Origin: Lithospermum erythrorhizon
Taxonomy: Eukaryota > Streptophyta > Magnoliopsida > Boraginales > Boraginaceae
NCBI GenBank assembly: GCA_019722365.1
Contig: JADFUC010001025.1
Location: 1 to 64,000 of the forward strand
DNA: 64,000 bases
Reading direction: 5' to 3'
Position 1 is the stretch's first letter, and every line of letters begins with the position of its first letter. The notes beneath the pieces were generated by a model that was not told the DNA's origin, ran no database searches, and saw nothing but the letters and a program-made list of their open reading frames with translations. Positions 1 to 13,679 of the stretch are shown here, one piece after another. The position numbers and the translations under genes were made by a program.

Positions 1-26
1 TCAGTAGCTACGTTTCAGTTACGTAT

Positions 27-2585
27 TGTGCTTTCGACCGCCCAGGTCTATTGCGTACTTGAGTGAAGTCGTTAAATCCGAACGCGAGTCATGAGCGATG
101 GACATTTCGGTTTAAAATACAATTTGTTTCATCCAAAAATGTGATCCTGATTAAGTTTCCCGAATCAAAAGCAGTTTTTAAAATTTATAATCCGTCGGTG
201 ATATAAAGCGACCAGCCCGTAAATATACCTGACATCCCGAAAATAAAATAATGCGGCGAAGCTTCTGGCCAGATGATACGTCTTGTATCAGAATACAAAA
301 TGACTACCCAGAGCAAACTGGGTTTCAAAAGGAAATACAACAATGGCGGTTGGCCAACCCAGCGTCAAAATGAGGCTGTGAGGATCTCGTACCCGTCTTT
401 CGCTTTAGCCACAGACAGGCTTTCTCAGCCTTGACCTCTTGGCTCAACTAGCCACCTGTCAACTTTGGCGCCAAAGAAATGTAGCCCTTAAGCGAAAGGG
501 GTGTAAGCGCGAAGCTTAGTGGCTTAACACGAGGGGTGGCTTACATCTGAGGAGCAGAGATAGTCAAAATTTTAATAGTCAAATATGAATAATATACATA
601 TATCGGACTATCCCAATCGGGTCATACAATAAGGTTTCAAGAAGATGCCGGACATAACATGTTAAGATATAATAGAAGGTCTGATAAAAGCCTGTCCTTT
701 AAATGAAATCACGAGAGACTTCAATATCGACTATAAATCTAGTCATCGCCTATCTACCGTATCTCGCGGTATACTGACCTACAATGCGCATATACCGATC
801 CGTCTCTGCGCGAGGAATGGTTATTTATTTAATAAACTAAGCCTCTTATCTTGAGTATAAGGCGAACCCTTGTTATCTCTAGTGGTATGAGGCGCGTGGA
901 GCAATGCTTGACAAGTGATCAAAAGACTCGTACATTTCTCATGATATAAGGCCAAACATGGCTATCTTAGTAGTATAGAGACCTGTAAAACAATCTGTAT
1001 TAGCTGATCAAAGAGAGTCATCTAAACTCTTATCACCCAGAAATTATAAGGCCAAACCCTTGTATTATCTGGTAGTATGAGGCCAATGGCGTCACGTATC
1101 TGCTGAGGAAGGAGAGTCGGCACAATCACCGGTAATCCCTGACTATAGGGTCGCTACGTCTTTCGAAGTCGCTGCCATTGTGGAATAACTCACAGCCATC
1201 ACTGCCGATAACAGTGCTACCACTCCCCGGAAGCGATATTCTGACGCCACCGGCTAAAAGCGTCCCTTGTCGTAAATCAATCCTGATCGCCCGTGAGGCC
1301 TGAGCATAATAAAGTGTAGAGGCGAGGCCTGAATGAGAAATATAAGTTGGAGTTCAGGCACATTCTTTTACTCAAGCGTCTTGGCGCCACGAGGAAACGA
1401 TCACATGCCCAACAATTACATGTACTCGTTCTCATGTCGTAACACAATGGCATGTACATCGTTCTCACGTAATCACGCCTGATACGTGTATATCACAATC
1501 GAGGTAAATACGTAAAGTAGCATACGTGAGATAAATCTTCCTTTCTTGTACATGAGCTTGCCGCGAAAGACAATCAGAATGCACTTTCGCGTCAGCCTTT
1601 GCAATAAAATACCACGAGAAAGTATGATCCAAATCCTATTACTATACCGGCGTTCTAGAGGATACGTAGCTTGATTCTTAGGGAACTATTTCTAAATGGT
1701 ATAAGCAGCGGATAAACTGTCGAATTATAATCCCACGTCGAGATAGCGACCCAATCGATCCCAGCTAAATTCCATCTTATCACTTTCTGCTACAAATCAA
1801 CTTATAAGTCATTCTAATTAATCGTCGAGTCCGTAAGTGCTGTCCCATACTCCGAAATACTCGATTATAACTCAAATTTCACTTTTAATAGCATGCACTT
1901 TAATAAATTTTAAATCACCAATTTAACATCGCTAACAACTATAATAAGGTCCCAATGTAACCTCTACCCGTTTCCAAGTTTTATAAAAATATCCACATAA
2001 AAATTGGCGGGAAACCCCAAAAGTCAACTCGACCGCCGCGTCACCAAGCGATGCAAATCGCAATTCGCCGCATATATACGTCACAGAACCCATAACTTGA
2101 CTAAGATTTATCGCCAAATTCAATTATGTAAGTCAATATCACCGAAACCCGAAATATACCGAACTTTGAAATTTCTTACGCCTTTCGAAGAGAATGATGA
2201 AGAGCAATATTCTGAAAGCGGTTTTGAGTTTTGGCGACAATTGAAGGAAGAAATGGAAAAAATGTTCAAGGGGAAAAGAAGGAGTATTTCGGCGAAATGG
2301 AGCAAAGATGAAGATGGTGAAGTGTTTGATGATGTGGAGGATAAAAACTGCGAGGATATTTATAAAAAAAATCAGTCAGGTCGGTTTCGGTTAATTCTCC
2401 GCTTATCGTACTTAAATCTCCGCGGCAGATTTAAAGATAAAATTCTTCCATGGCAATACTAAATTATAAATGAAATTCGGCTAAAAATTTTGAAATAATA
2501 TTATCATCGAATAAAATTATCACATCTAGGGTCACGTCGGCCAGAAAAAATAAATTTTTTTTTTAAAGCGTGACGGGATATTACA
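27..2585 (-). mobile_element. LTR of a Ty3/gypsy element (minus strand), body off-window to the left
   Basis: In minus orientation this LTR starts TGTAATATCCCGTCACGC at 2585, next to a short poly-A/T run, and matches in order the plus-strand LTR at 57964-60649: the block after the poly-A, the 1740-1830 block, the tandem-repeat zone 830-1090, and the terminal block 30-230. It is also related to the LTRs of the LARD-like element, for example around 45780-45850. The match ends near base 27, where a mutated primer-binding site seems to follow. That makes this the 5' LTR of an element extending leftward out of the window. The open frame at 2004-2462 lies inside the LTR and I do not regard it as a gene. 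Confidence 0.75.
830..1090. repeat. Degenerate tandem repeats inside the LTR
   Basis: Units containing variants of TATAAGGC, GTAGTATGAGGC and GATCAAAGAG recur about every 60-110 bases. The same kind of array sits at the matching place in the LARD LTRs (about 44540-45010 and 50510-50990) and in the Tekay-type LTR (59470-59830). Confidence 0.55.
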
Positions 2586-2649
2586 TCATCTATGACAAAT
2601 ATAAAGAAAAAACTAGCTTCCTTGTTAAAGTAAGACATTTCAATGTCAC

Positions 2650-5200
2650 TTAAGACTGTCTTATACGTGTGTTTATCGTTATTCCTTTTGAGATAGTATT
2701 GATTTAGTTAGCGAAAGTTTGCTACATTATCATTAGTCGGACCTTACATATCAACATTTCCTATTGGTGATCTCAGAATAGATGATCTTTCTTGAGTACA
2801 TGATTGGATGCGTGATGTGATGTGGTTCCCATTTGAACTTTGCTCCCGGTGTTAGCATGATATAACTCATTTGGACATGATGCTAGGTAGTACTCGAGTT
2901 CCTCACAATTTCTTGATCAGCCCAGCTTCCTTTGCGGCTCAGTAGGCAATGTACTAAGCTTACGTTGTCGAGTTAACTCTGATGCACTTTACTTTCGTTC
3001 TGCGCCTTGCGTTGTCTTTGAATATATAACCGTATTGAGATCGACTATCGTCTACATCGGTTGAAAACTAAGCGTCGGTGTAACCACTTTATCAATAACT
3101 AGTTATCCCGCATTATCTGATGAACATATCTTTAGTCACTTATTAAGTACTTAAGTATGACACTTATTTATAGTCCATTGACTTTTACCGGAGACAAAGA
3201 GATTGGTAACGACTTGTTATAGTCGGAGAAGCGTCACGATATGTCGGGCGTGTACATAACATGACATGCATGATGGATCCACATAGATAATGCGTAAGAA
3301 TGCCGCTCGTATTTCTATCTTCGATATCGTGGGGCAATTGGAATGGCTAAGAGTAATGCCGTTATTGGAATTATCCATTTTAATCATTTAAACACTTTAT
3401 GATATAAATGTTTTGGCTCTGATCAATTAGCCTTTTAGATGGATTTCTATGGATTTTTATTCCAAGAATGTCTTGAGAAACCTCCCCAAGTCTTTTCATA
3501 GAAGCACCTACATAACCGCTTGGCCAGATTGAAAGCGTATGTATGTAGTTTCCCTACGTCGATATGTAAATACACATACGAGGACTATAAATCTGATGTT
3601 GCTCAGCCCAACATGCTTGTATACACGAAATTATTGCCGTTAACCCAATAAAATCGAAACTCTTTTGATGGAAATTTCGTCAAGCGAAGATTCAACTTAG
3701 GATACTTTCTTAAGTCAATAAATGGACATTTGTAGCTTGCGTACTTCTTAAGGTCCATAGGACATGGAAAATTTAGAGTTTGTGTCGTAGATTCCCGAAT
3801 TTAAGGAATGCTGGTCTTTCGTCATCTGTCGAGATCTCGTAATTATAATAGGCCTTGAAGGCTAAGATAATCGAATCGTTAAACCCTTGGCGGGAGAATG
3901 TTTCATCGTAATCAATTATATAATTGAGCTAGTCCCAGCCTTATAAGCATGGACATTTCATGCTTTTATCCGGTTTGCGTTTCACTCGATAAAGTCACAG
4001 CGTTCAGGTGATCCGTGATGTCCAAAAATTTTGAGTACATTGAATCTATCTCGGATTTCATATTCTGACCATTTATCGTCATCTTGTTCTTTGTGGCTCG
4101 CCGTATGAAGAAGGCTGCCCTTTCAATTAAGAAAGCTTCCCATTATTACTATCTATCGGGTTAACTTGCGGCGAGGTTTTATCCAGATCACCCAGGGTGT
4201 GAGTCTCAGGTTATTTCGATCACGGTTTCCGTGGATCGAGTTGAACTTCGCTTTATATAAGATTGTTTCCTTTAAGGTGAATCAGTCCACGTTCTCGATA
4301 TTGACTTCATAAATACTATCTTGAACAATTTCAAGATTCTCAACAACTACTGCATCTCTTGGCTAAGTATTCTTCTCGAGGGAGGCGTCGTTTAGATGCA
4401 ATGAAAATCTTGTTTCATGCTTGAGGTAGAAACAATACCCTGTGGTTTCTTTTGGATAAGTAATGAAATAATATTTCTCAAATTTGGGTCCGTGTTTGTC
4501 GTAATCAATTTCTTGACATAGAACTTATTTATTCAAAATCTTCATATGTTGATCTTTGGATGGTTCTGAAACTACATCTTAATAATAGGTCTTTAGTTCT
4601 TTGATTTAAAATGGACATTTATTTATTGTACATGTATGGCGGTCGTAAAAGCGTATCCCCAATGGCCCGACTAACGTGGATGTGCTGCATCGTGGATCGA
4701 ACCATATACTGATAGAGTTCAATTGCTCACTTTTCGGACATACCGTCGTGTTGAGGTGTTCAGTGAGGTCTGTTGTGTCTGATCACCGCGCTCTCTAAGA
4801 TGTGCTTCAAGCCATGGCTTAGCGTGCTTTGTCGGGCAGGAGGAGCACTTAATCGTTTATTGAGTTGGTTACCGACTTCCTTTTGAAATACTTTGAACTT
4901 TTCAAATGTTTAGCGTTTATGCTTAGATATATATATATAACCCGTATCTCTTATAGTCATCAGGTAAAAATGTGATGAAGTATGGGTAATCTCCTCTAGC
5001 GGGGGTATTCGTTGGTCAGCGTCGTGATATGTTTGATACTTGACAAATCTGTTGCCCACTACCGCTCGTGCCGGTGAAGGTGATTTGAGTCGTCTTTTGC
5101 CCGATAAGCATGATTAACATTGATCATAAGGTTCAAAATCAGATGATGTCAAAATTTCATGAGTATGTAATTTCTTAATGCGTTTATTACTTATGTGACC
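2650..5200 (-). pseudogene. copia pol remnant (integrase end, reverse transcriptase, RNase H)
   Basis: Minus-strand translation across frames recovers copia reverse transcriptase landmarks in the right order. A match to the usual IDYDETFSPV block lies at about 3889-3916, followed by AYYNYEI. A block like SRSWNxRFDEIIKEFGF lies at about 3650-3700, ILGIKIHRNPSKRLI at about 3407-3470, and SQNIYI just after it. The frame changes every few tens of codons and stops are frequent, so the gene is dead as read. The YxDD active-site motif could not be read. The integrase part (above about 4200) and the RNase H part (below about 3300) are assigned by position only. Confidence 0.6.
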
Positions 5201-8039
5201 CAGTACGATGCCACGTATAGGAGGGATTAGTGGTTTTGGTTTATTCGTTTTATTATTTATGTTGTTGAATTACCACGACATTTGTATCAATACATATAGA
5301 CACGTTGACGAGATGTCGTATCCGCAAACTATACTATTCAGTAATGAAACATTCACTTTTCACTAATCGAAAGTAATAGCCATAAATTCCGGTTGTGAAA
5401 CAAAAATGATGTTTCTCTTGACGAATGCGTTGTTGACATTGTTTAGTTTAAGTACCATTCTTTATTTGGTAAGGATTAAATGGCCCGATCTAAACGATAG
5501 CCTTGACTTCTTTGCATTACCTACCCTTGAGGGGATTGCTCTAAATCTCGTACTACCTTTCTTATTTTGTAGATCCCACTGGCATTTTACAAATATGAGA
5601 GCCACGTCAAGTGTCAACGCCCATGTGTCTAAGTCACGATGGCCCAGTGTTCCCAGCGTAAATATCGTGACTGAGTGGTAGTCGTCTTACTCATCTAAAT
5701 ACGCCATGTATTTGTGTCATTCCATGATTCGTTTTATATCGTCAAAGCGAATGAAGTGCCAACGTAATGCGTTGAAAGTGGAGGCGGGTATATTAGAGTT
5801 ATTATACATAGCTTTAGTAATTCTAAAAACTAATATAGGCTTTTGGTTATTCGTTTCATAATAAGTTGTTAAAAATTCATATAATAAATTAATACTTATG
5901 CTTTTCGATCCCACTTGACCAGCGAAGCATACTTAAGTATCTAGTCACTACGTGCTTGAGAATCGAGCGGCGTGCAGCGTACATTTCAAATCGATCACGT
6001 AGGTAGGTGCCGCAATGCGCGTCATTATTCTCGTGACTCTTGGCGTCATTAAAGTTCATGTAGACTATATAGTGACCTGCTTTTGATTAACGGGTCAAGT
6101 CGATCAATTAGAAATCAGTTTCATAAGTAACGCGTCTCACCCAGAGCGTGAAATTAGGGTTGGATGTTATAGCCCGTATGCAGTCGGCCCCGGGAATGTA
6201 TAAACGCCCCAGGTCCTTGGCGTAAATAATGTTCATTCAGCTTTTAGAGTTGGTATGACAATAATTACATAATTTATTTTGGGATTAGTTATATTTTAAC
6301 CGGTCTTATAATCATGTTAGTACATATACACATGAGTTGTTATATATATCATAAATTACAAGTATAAAATATAACACTAATAAATACTCTTGATATAAAA
6401 TATAAATCTAGACTAGTTCTAAAACTACATCTAATCTACTAATGATATCTATCATTTATTTGGATCCTGGTGTGTCTCCAATTTTCAATTAATTATATTT
6501 ACATTTAAATAATAATAAATTGAAACGTAGAACAATTCTAAATCATTTTAGGCAAAAACTAACAGCTTGTATTTCCCAAAAATACATGTAAGTCATATCA
6601 CCAATCTCCTTCTTATCGATCATCGTATTATGTAATGCATTTCTAATTATCCAATAATAAAATTAAAGCATATCATAAATAATGAATAAGAACCATATTT
6701 TAAAGGCACACAAATCATCTAAATAAATATATTTCATTGTATATTCATCAAATGAAATATACAACTAATTACATAAGTGTAAGCATTAACTTAACCTATT
6801 TTAAGTGTTTTAATAATTAGGTTCAATAATAAGTATTTCTAAAAATACTATTTATTTAATTTACACTTTAATAAAATTTAATTTCAGATTATATGTTATT
6901 AAGAAACTCAATTATCAAATAATAATGGATTTCTAATTTAATTAAATCAATTCGAATTATTAAATCTAATCAAATTAGAATTAATCAATTAATAGTCTTT
7001 ATTTTAATTTAATATCAAATATTAATTAAAATAACTTCTAATCAAATTAGAACTATTAAAAGTAGTTAAATTAAATTAATTAAACTAATTTTCAACTTGA
7101 AATTAATTTAAACTAATTTTAATTATGTCAAAATATTAATTTAAGCAAAATAGGGCTTAAACTAATTTCTGACCCCAACGTAAGCAACAAAGCCCAGGGT
7201 TGTTGGAGCCGCGAAGATAACAAGCGATCGCGAGGTCAGTGAGCCCAGCAGGTGAACTTCAACTTGCGCGGAATCAGCTCTGAAACGTCGAACCGCCCCA
7301 TAGCCCGGTTGAGCGCCCTTGTTCTGGCGTCAAAACATAGCGTCATCACGAGCGTCGGTAATAGCGCCCGTTGTTGGCGTGGCGGACCGTATTAAATGCT
7401 TTGGCGTCGTCACGGTGGCGTGGTAGTGATGATGTTGTATGCAGCGTCGGCGTGTGGCGGTGACTATTCTGCGGTTGATGTCGCGCGTGGTTGTCCATTG
7501 CCTTCTTGATAATGGCGGTTAATCAAAGCGTACAGCGGTTGTTTCCGCAGGTTTCACTATTTTGATAGAGCTATTAGTTTTTTATAGATTGAAATCGAAA
7601 TTGATATAAATTTTTGCTCAAAAATTCCCAGAGAAAATTCATAAAAATCGAGAGAGAAAATATTTATGATTTAGCTTCTGATGATTTTTTTTTGAAGTCT
7701 TTAACAATTAATTAGATTTAATTGTTTAATCAGCAATGCTTACATAATCTAAATTAAAAATTATCTAATTGCATTTTCTAACATATAAAATTCAGTTGAT
7801 AATGCATAAACGATTTCTTCGTTTAATTATGTAATTACAATTCATAGCACAGTGGCTATTTGATTCGGGATTAAAGATATGATTATAAATAAACTTTAAA
7901 CGAGTTCTAAGAATAATAAAAAATAATATACAAGTGTGTGTACGCTTTCTTGAGTTTGCGGTGGAATATATACGGAGACTACGAGGCAATCAGCGTAGAT
8001 TGTGCCAAGAATGATTCGCCGTGTATGAGCAGAGCCGCC

Positions 8040-8785
8040 GTGAGAGCTTTCTTAAGATCTCTTTAAAATATTAAGCGTAAACCGAATTGGGTAGAAAAAA
8101 TCCAATGAGATTTTTCCACCTACTACTCGACTAGATGGAAACGAGGAGAGTTTGCGTTTTCAACTTTTCACCAAAGAACAATAGAATGAGCAAACTTTCA
8201 CGTCAACTTAGACCACTTTTATATGAAACTACCAGCGCTACTTTTAGGCTTTCAAAGTTATGTGAAAAACTCTTCCGCCTCGTTTTTCCACTGATACAGT
8301 CGAAACATTATGGGGTTCACTTGACCTTCGACTTAACATCCTAAAAGTCGAGGCATCTCGTGTGGTGAAAACGTGCAATGGCTTCTTTATCACTTTTCCC
8401 ACTTTTTAGTCGAACATGGGGTGATTTCCAACTTATTGGAATTTCGCCCCAATTTTTCACTCTGATTCTATTTTAAAGCCCGAGGTTATAATTGGTGCCT
8501 TAGTTCGATTTAGATTATTGTGTGTGACCTCTTAGGCTCGTCGACAATAGCGATATATTAATTTAGCAGGACATCGTATCGATATATAGATTATGAAGCG
8601 GACTACAATGGTAAATCATAACTCCCAATGTCCAATCGGAGTTAATCCTCGTATATTAATTTTTTGTAAGGTAACATATATAAGAACTTATTATTGTTTA
8701 AATATAATAATCGGTTGAGCAATCCCAATTCAGCGGGCATATATTTTATGAGATATAGCTTACCGTATTTCTAACGAAATACCGT
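8040..8785 (-). repeat. 5' LTR of the first copia element
   Basis: The stretch 8509-8760 matches the distal part of the young copia LTR (57320-57560). Shared blocks include TGTGACC(x)CTTAGG, the run of AATATATTAA motifs and the ATCGGTT-CAATC block. The proximal part is only loosely similar. A possible primer-binding site remnant (GAGCAGAGCC) lies just left, at about 8024. Ends are approximate. Confidence 0.45.
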
Positions 8786-9370
8786 CGATAACCTGATCCA
8801 TTAAACGATAATGTTTTCACTTTACTAGGATCAATCCCGTCGATGTGGTGGTTTTGGACCCATTTCACCGTGTTGAGGCTCGAGCCTCTGCCGTTCACGT
8901 GTCCCATGTTTGTTGGTGCAGGGCGTAGCGAGCTGCGCTTTAAGTTGTTGCGTGCTTGAGGCCGTCGAGGTTTTCGACTCCGTTTACGCGTGATTGGGCG
9001 TGCATTGTCGAGTCCTTGATTGTTCGTACTTGAGGGCAACATTGCTCGGTATTGACTCTGAGTCCCAACAGGAGTTTCACTTTAAATCTGTTGGGGTAGT
9101 CGAGGGGCTTTTCCGGTACACATACCACGTCAGAATTGATATTTGTCGTTCAGATGATAAAGTTAGTACTTGTCAGAGAAGTAAATCAATTAAATAAGAT
9201 TTTTAGCATTATCTCAAAATGGCACAAATGGATGGATCTTTATAGGAAGCCGAAAATTCGCTTCTCTTCATCATTCGGCTGTGACTGTCTCAAATCATTT
9301 AATAAGGCCTTTTTTGATACTTCAAGGGTTTTATTTGGACAACTGGAGTAGGTTCATTGGGATTGCCTTG
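8786..9370. other. Unassigned stretch, moderate GC
   Basis: Several overlapping short open frames occur on both strands, including 8746-9042 minus and 8994-9197 plus. None has a recognisable motif and they shadow one another. It may be decayed coding DNA of another transposon, but I cannot name it. Confidence 0.3.
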
Positions 9371-11460
9371 GGGGCCGAGATAACATATATTTATTTGTAT
9401 ATCACCATCTCCATGACGACATCAAAAGAAAAACATCCAGTATGTTTGCGGACATAAGCTCACTTGCATGCCAGCAACAGGAAATCTTTAATAAAGGAAA
9501 CAAGTTTTAGGTTGCCCATCCTTTTTAAATATTTTGATGACATTATCTCTCTCTTTATAAGAAAGTATGAATGAATTGTTTCTTCAGATTTCATTCTTAA
9601 TTCTTATATTATTAGCATTATAATATTTTACATTGATGGGGAAAATATGTTTTTAAATTTAAAAAATGATTATAATAATTCGATAATTAATAAGTCACAG
9701 AAATTTTATTTTCAAAATTACATATGATTGAATATAGTTGGAATTATCTAACTGCATAACTTATAATATGGAAGAGTTTACAACTTTCATACATATGTTA
9801 ATTATCATATGTTAAGTGCTCAACATCTTGGTCCAATTATAGCAAAAAAATAATTTTGGAACACTTAAATCGAGCTTATAACAATCATTTTGAATAGAGG
9901 GATTATAGTTTTGGATATTTTTTATTCTAGAAATTTAATTTTTTATTATAATATATTCAACATATTTAGTTTTATGCTGAATAAAAAATATTTTATCTAT
10001 AAAATATAGATGTAATAATTAATTAGAAATTTGAATTCCAATATATGAAAGAAAAATTAGAAAAAATTCAATGTTCACTATATATTATTGATTAGTTGTT
10101 GTAAACTAAATAAGAGTATATTGTCGTAATATCTTATATTAGTTTCTCTATGAAATATAATTTATCGATATTATGGTTTAAAAAAATACATCCATGAATA
10201 TATATATATATTGATAATCGATTACTGCCATCTTACATTTGAATAACTAGCATGACCTTTTATATTAAAGTTTTATTTATGTCAAAAATTTTAAAACTTT
10301 TCATATTAAGAAATATTAATCACGTATATCTTATTGAGATTTAAATTTTTTATTAAAAAAATTATTGCACAAGATGTGGTTTTAAAGAAGTTATATGATA
10401 TTTAATTCATAGTTTTCAATATAATTTATTTGGCGTGTTCGCATTCGGACAGGACATTTAATGTGTGCTATCTTTGGTTGTTTTATTGTCTTTAAGCTGT
10501 GAGAATTTATTGAAATATTGATATTATTAGGTTTGTGCAAATATTATTAGTCGATGCGTCGATTAAAATATGTTAAAATGAATACGTAAAATAAAAGCGA
10601 ATAGTAGAAGCCCATGAATAATTTATACTTATTAATCAATTGAAGTATTTTACAACAATAAATAAAATAGCATGGAGTGTATTTTTTTAATTGAAAGAAA
10701 AAAGAGATTATATTTTCTAATTATAAATAAAATTACATGTGTGAGTTAACTTTATTAAGCGCTGAAAATGAAGAGAGTAATATGGTAGCAAAAGCTTTAA
10801 ATACATTATTAAAAAATTATAAGGGGTCATATAATAACTATGAACAAAATAAATTATAATATAAATCAAAAGTATAATTTATAAATTTATGTAAGTATTT
10901 AATTACTTTTATTTATTATCTCGATTTTAATATTTAGGCATAAATCTTATGTAATGCATATATATTTTACTAGTATGTTAAAATAGCCAAATTTGTACTA
11001 TCGTTCATTTTTAAATATTTGTCATCAAGTAAGTTTTTTTAACTACTTAGCATTTTGTATTTTGAATGCATTAAATTTTTTCAGTCTGTCTCTATTAAAT
11101 ATCATTGCAAACAAACTATTTTTATTTTTTGCCTATTCACTCACTATGTTTTTATTCGGATACTCATTTATGCATTCGCAATAAACAAATTCAATACTTC
11201 ATTATTTTAGAAATTTTACTGGCAATTGACAATATCCAATACAAGCATTGATGAATTCACTAATTAAGAGCTTATATGACTGATGTCACAATTGATAGTG
11301 ATATCTGATAAGAGCTTGTATTAATTAAAGAAATTTCTAGTTAAATTTTTATTGGAGGAGTATTTCCTACTTTCTTCCTATGTTTCAAACATCAACTATG
11401 TAGACTTTAATACCATACTTTGTTCGTTTTGACACTTAATTGAGATTTCGTATCTCTTTG

Positions 11461-11578
11461 TTGGTTCGGCATTAAGTGGATGCAGATTAAATATATATCC
11501 CCAAGCTTATGAAGTTAATTAAATTAATACAAAACTTGTTTGGTTCAGCCTTTAAGTGGATGCAGGTCATATATATCT
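11461..11578. repeat. Direct repeat, two copies of about 38 bp
   Basis: The block TTGGTTCGGCATTAAGTGGA with its trailing ATGCAG and ATATATAT recurs about 78 bases later as TTGGTTCAGCCTTAAGTGGA-like sequence with the same tail (11461-11500 and 11539-11578). The function is unknown. Confidence 0.6.
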
Positions 11579-12145
11579 AAAACAAGTTAATTGATGTAGT
11601 CACAGAAGACATAGTCCTCCCATTTTGGTCTTAGGCCCCGATTAGATTATTATAATTAGGAGCAATTTAGCATTCTTGTATATATTGTGCGTAAGTTTAA
11701 ATTCTTTCACTATCTGTATGTCGTTTTAAAATCTTACATAAAGCTAACCGTTTAGTGCACTCTTATTGAAATTCTTGCGATGTGATGGAATTTTTTTTTA
11801 TCAAAAGAATTAAATTTGAAATTACACATATAGTACAATTTAGGACAATTTTAAATATAACTAAACATAGGTGCTTAATTAATAACAACCAAGACATTAA
11901 TTAAAATTACATTTTACAAAACCCCCAACCCACGGCCCACCTAAGGGTCGACACAATCGAATAGTTTTTGAGCTGACCGGGATTAAACAAATAATTGATA
12001 TTATAATTGAGGCAGCACATGAATGCAATCGAGCTGAATCTAATTTGATATTCAATTTAAATTCAGTCCAGAATTTATTGACATGATAAATAATTCGATA
12101 TTATTGAATATATTCGTGTATTCGTTTGACATTTTTATTTGAAAA

Positions 12146-12242
12146 TCGATTAGTATTCGGTTATATATTTGGTACTCGATATTCGGTATCCAATTCGAAA
12201 TCGGTTAAATATTTGGTACTCGTATTCACCATTCGATATTCG
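12146..12242. repeat. Short direct repeats around TATTTGGTACTCG
   Basis: TATTTGGTACTCG and TATTCG/ATTCGG motifs recur several times within about 100 bases. This pattern is seen in small non-autonomous DNA transposons, but no terminal inverted repeats could be fixed. Confidence 0.35.
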
Positions 12243-12879
12243 TAATCATTCTTAATGATGTTAAATTAACGTTATACACCCTCCGTTACTCCATAATACT
12301 CCAGTAATAAACAAAATAAAATTACAACTAATCCACAACAATAAATCGTAGTTCTAAATTCAAACCAAAATTATAAAAACTATATGAATCAATCACTAAT
12401 TAAAATAATAAATCCAAAACCAGCATCAATTAAGTAGATATAATTATATCAGCACAACCTAAATTTTGAAAACCATAGAGAATAATTTAAACAATTAATC
12501 TGAAATTTGAAGCAATCATTAAAAATTAGAGAACATTAATTTGCAATAATTCAGGGGACTACAAATCTGCTTAAATAAGTCTTAATTTGTTTCGAAACAA
12601 CATCCAATTCATCATAATATTGAGACAAAAATTTTAATTTCACTAAACAGATTTTATAAAAATAACAAAAAATGAAAATTGAAGAAAACATCAGATCTAA
12701 AATAAAGTGAAATGGGTTAGCCACTTGGAATCTTGAAGTCTTCGTCATGCACTCTTTGATGGGTTGACTTGAAAGCAGGGGAGGCCGAGCTAGAGCAACG
12801 TGGTGGCTGGAATGTTTTGTGGGGGAGGTATGCGGTTTGGTTGAGATAGTGGGAGATTTCTTTATTTGGGGGTGGAATC

Positions 12880-12970
12880 ATGTACTGGGAGAGAGAGAGA
12901 TAGCGGGAGGCAGGGGATGAGGAGGGCCGGATGGAGAGGGAGGAAGGGAGGGAGGAGGAATGGGGGTTAT
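12880..12970. repeat. Purine-rich (GA) tract
   Basis: The + strand is almost all G and A over about 90 bases (GAGAGAGAGA, GGAGGGAGGAAGGGAGGGAG). On the minus strand this is a CT-rich leader about 130 bases upstream of an ATG at 12748. Confidence 0.7.
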
Positions 12971-13385
12971 GAATTAGGTTGTAATTCCACTCCAGCTTAT
13001 ATACTCCATACTAATCTCTTCAATTTATTTTAACCGTGTTATCGGATATTTTGAGCATCAATTCTTTTTAATTATCTTTATGAAAATATACAGAAAATAA
13101 CACTTACATTATGATATATTTAAAGTTGATTATGTAAAATTAATATTTTTCTTGTCTAAGAAATTGAGAAGTAATTGATTGTCGAAATTTGTGCTTGAAA
13201 ATACAAGCGATGTACTATTTGAGGATCTTTTTAATATAAGGGGGCAAACATGTCAGATTTATATACTATGTTACAGGTATTTTATGATCATGATACTTTA
13301 AATGAAATGATAGTAGTCGTAGTGTACTCATTATAGCAGTAGATTAATTACAATGATAGTAATGGTAGTGTATTCGTATAGTTAG

Positions 13386-13500
13386 TATATTAGTGTATAA
13401 GTACATTATAATTATTATATTATCGTGAAATTTCAATCGAAGGATTATATTAGTGTATAAGTACATTATAATTATTATATTATCTTGAAGTTTCAATCGA
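13386..13500. repeat. Exact-period tandem duplication, 60 bp x 2
   Basis: The blocks 13386-13440 and 13446-13500 are the same except for two or three substitutions, with a period of exactly 60 bases. This looks like a recent small tandem duplication. Confidence 0.85.
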
Positions 13501-13679
13501 AACAATAGTAATTCTAAAGTATACTTGTATAGTAGATTAATCGAATCTCATAATATCGTGATATCGTGATAACTTTAATAATCGAGCTTGTCGTGTATAT
13601 TGTAATGCAAAGAAGAATTTTTATTATTTATAATGAGTGCAAAATAAAAGAAATGGCTGCAAGGGAAAAGCTTACATGC

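Larger units (their letters stand above)
2586..8785 (-). mobile_element. Broken Ty1/copia retrotransposon, minus strand
   Basis: The right end (about 8040-8785) resembles the LTR of the young copia element at 56807-57581, most clearly 8509-8760 against 57320-57560. A GC-richer leader lies at about 7160-7560, next to an AT-rich stretch (6240-7140) that also resembles the leader of the young copia element (55700-56500). Pol remnants fill about 2650-5200. The left end is cut off by the Ty3/gypsy LTR ending at 2585, so the 3' LTR is not visible. Exact ends are uncertain and no target duplication could be read. Confidence 0.6.

Noticed and set aside
2004..2462. 152-codon open frame on the + strand
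   Set aside because: It lies inside the Ty3/gypsy LTR, antisense to the element. The matching parts of the other LTRs do not keep the frame, and the translation is low-complexity and Lys/Glu-rich.
5406..5681. 91-codon plus-strand frame with a hydrophobic N-terminus
   Set aside because: Lies antisense within the first copia element with no family similarity that I can recognise. The signal-peptide-like start is not enough support.
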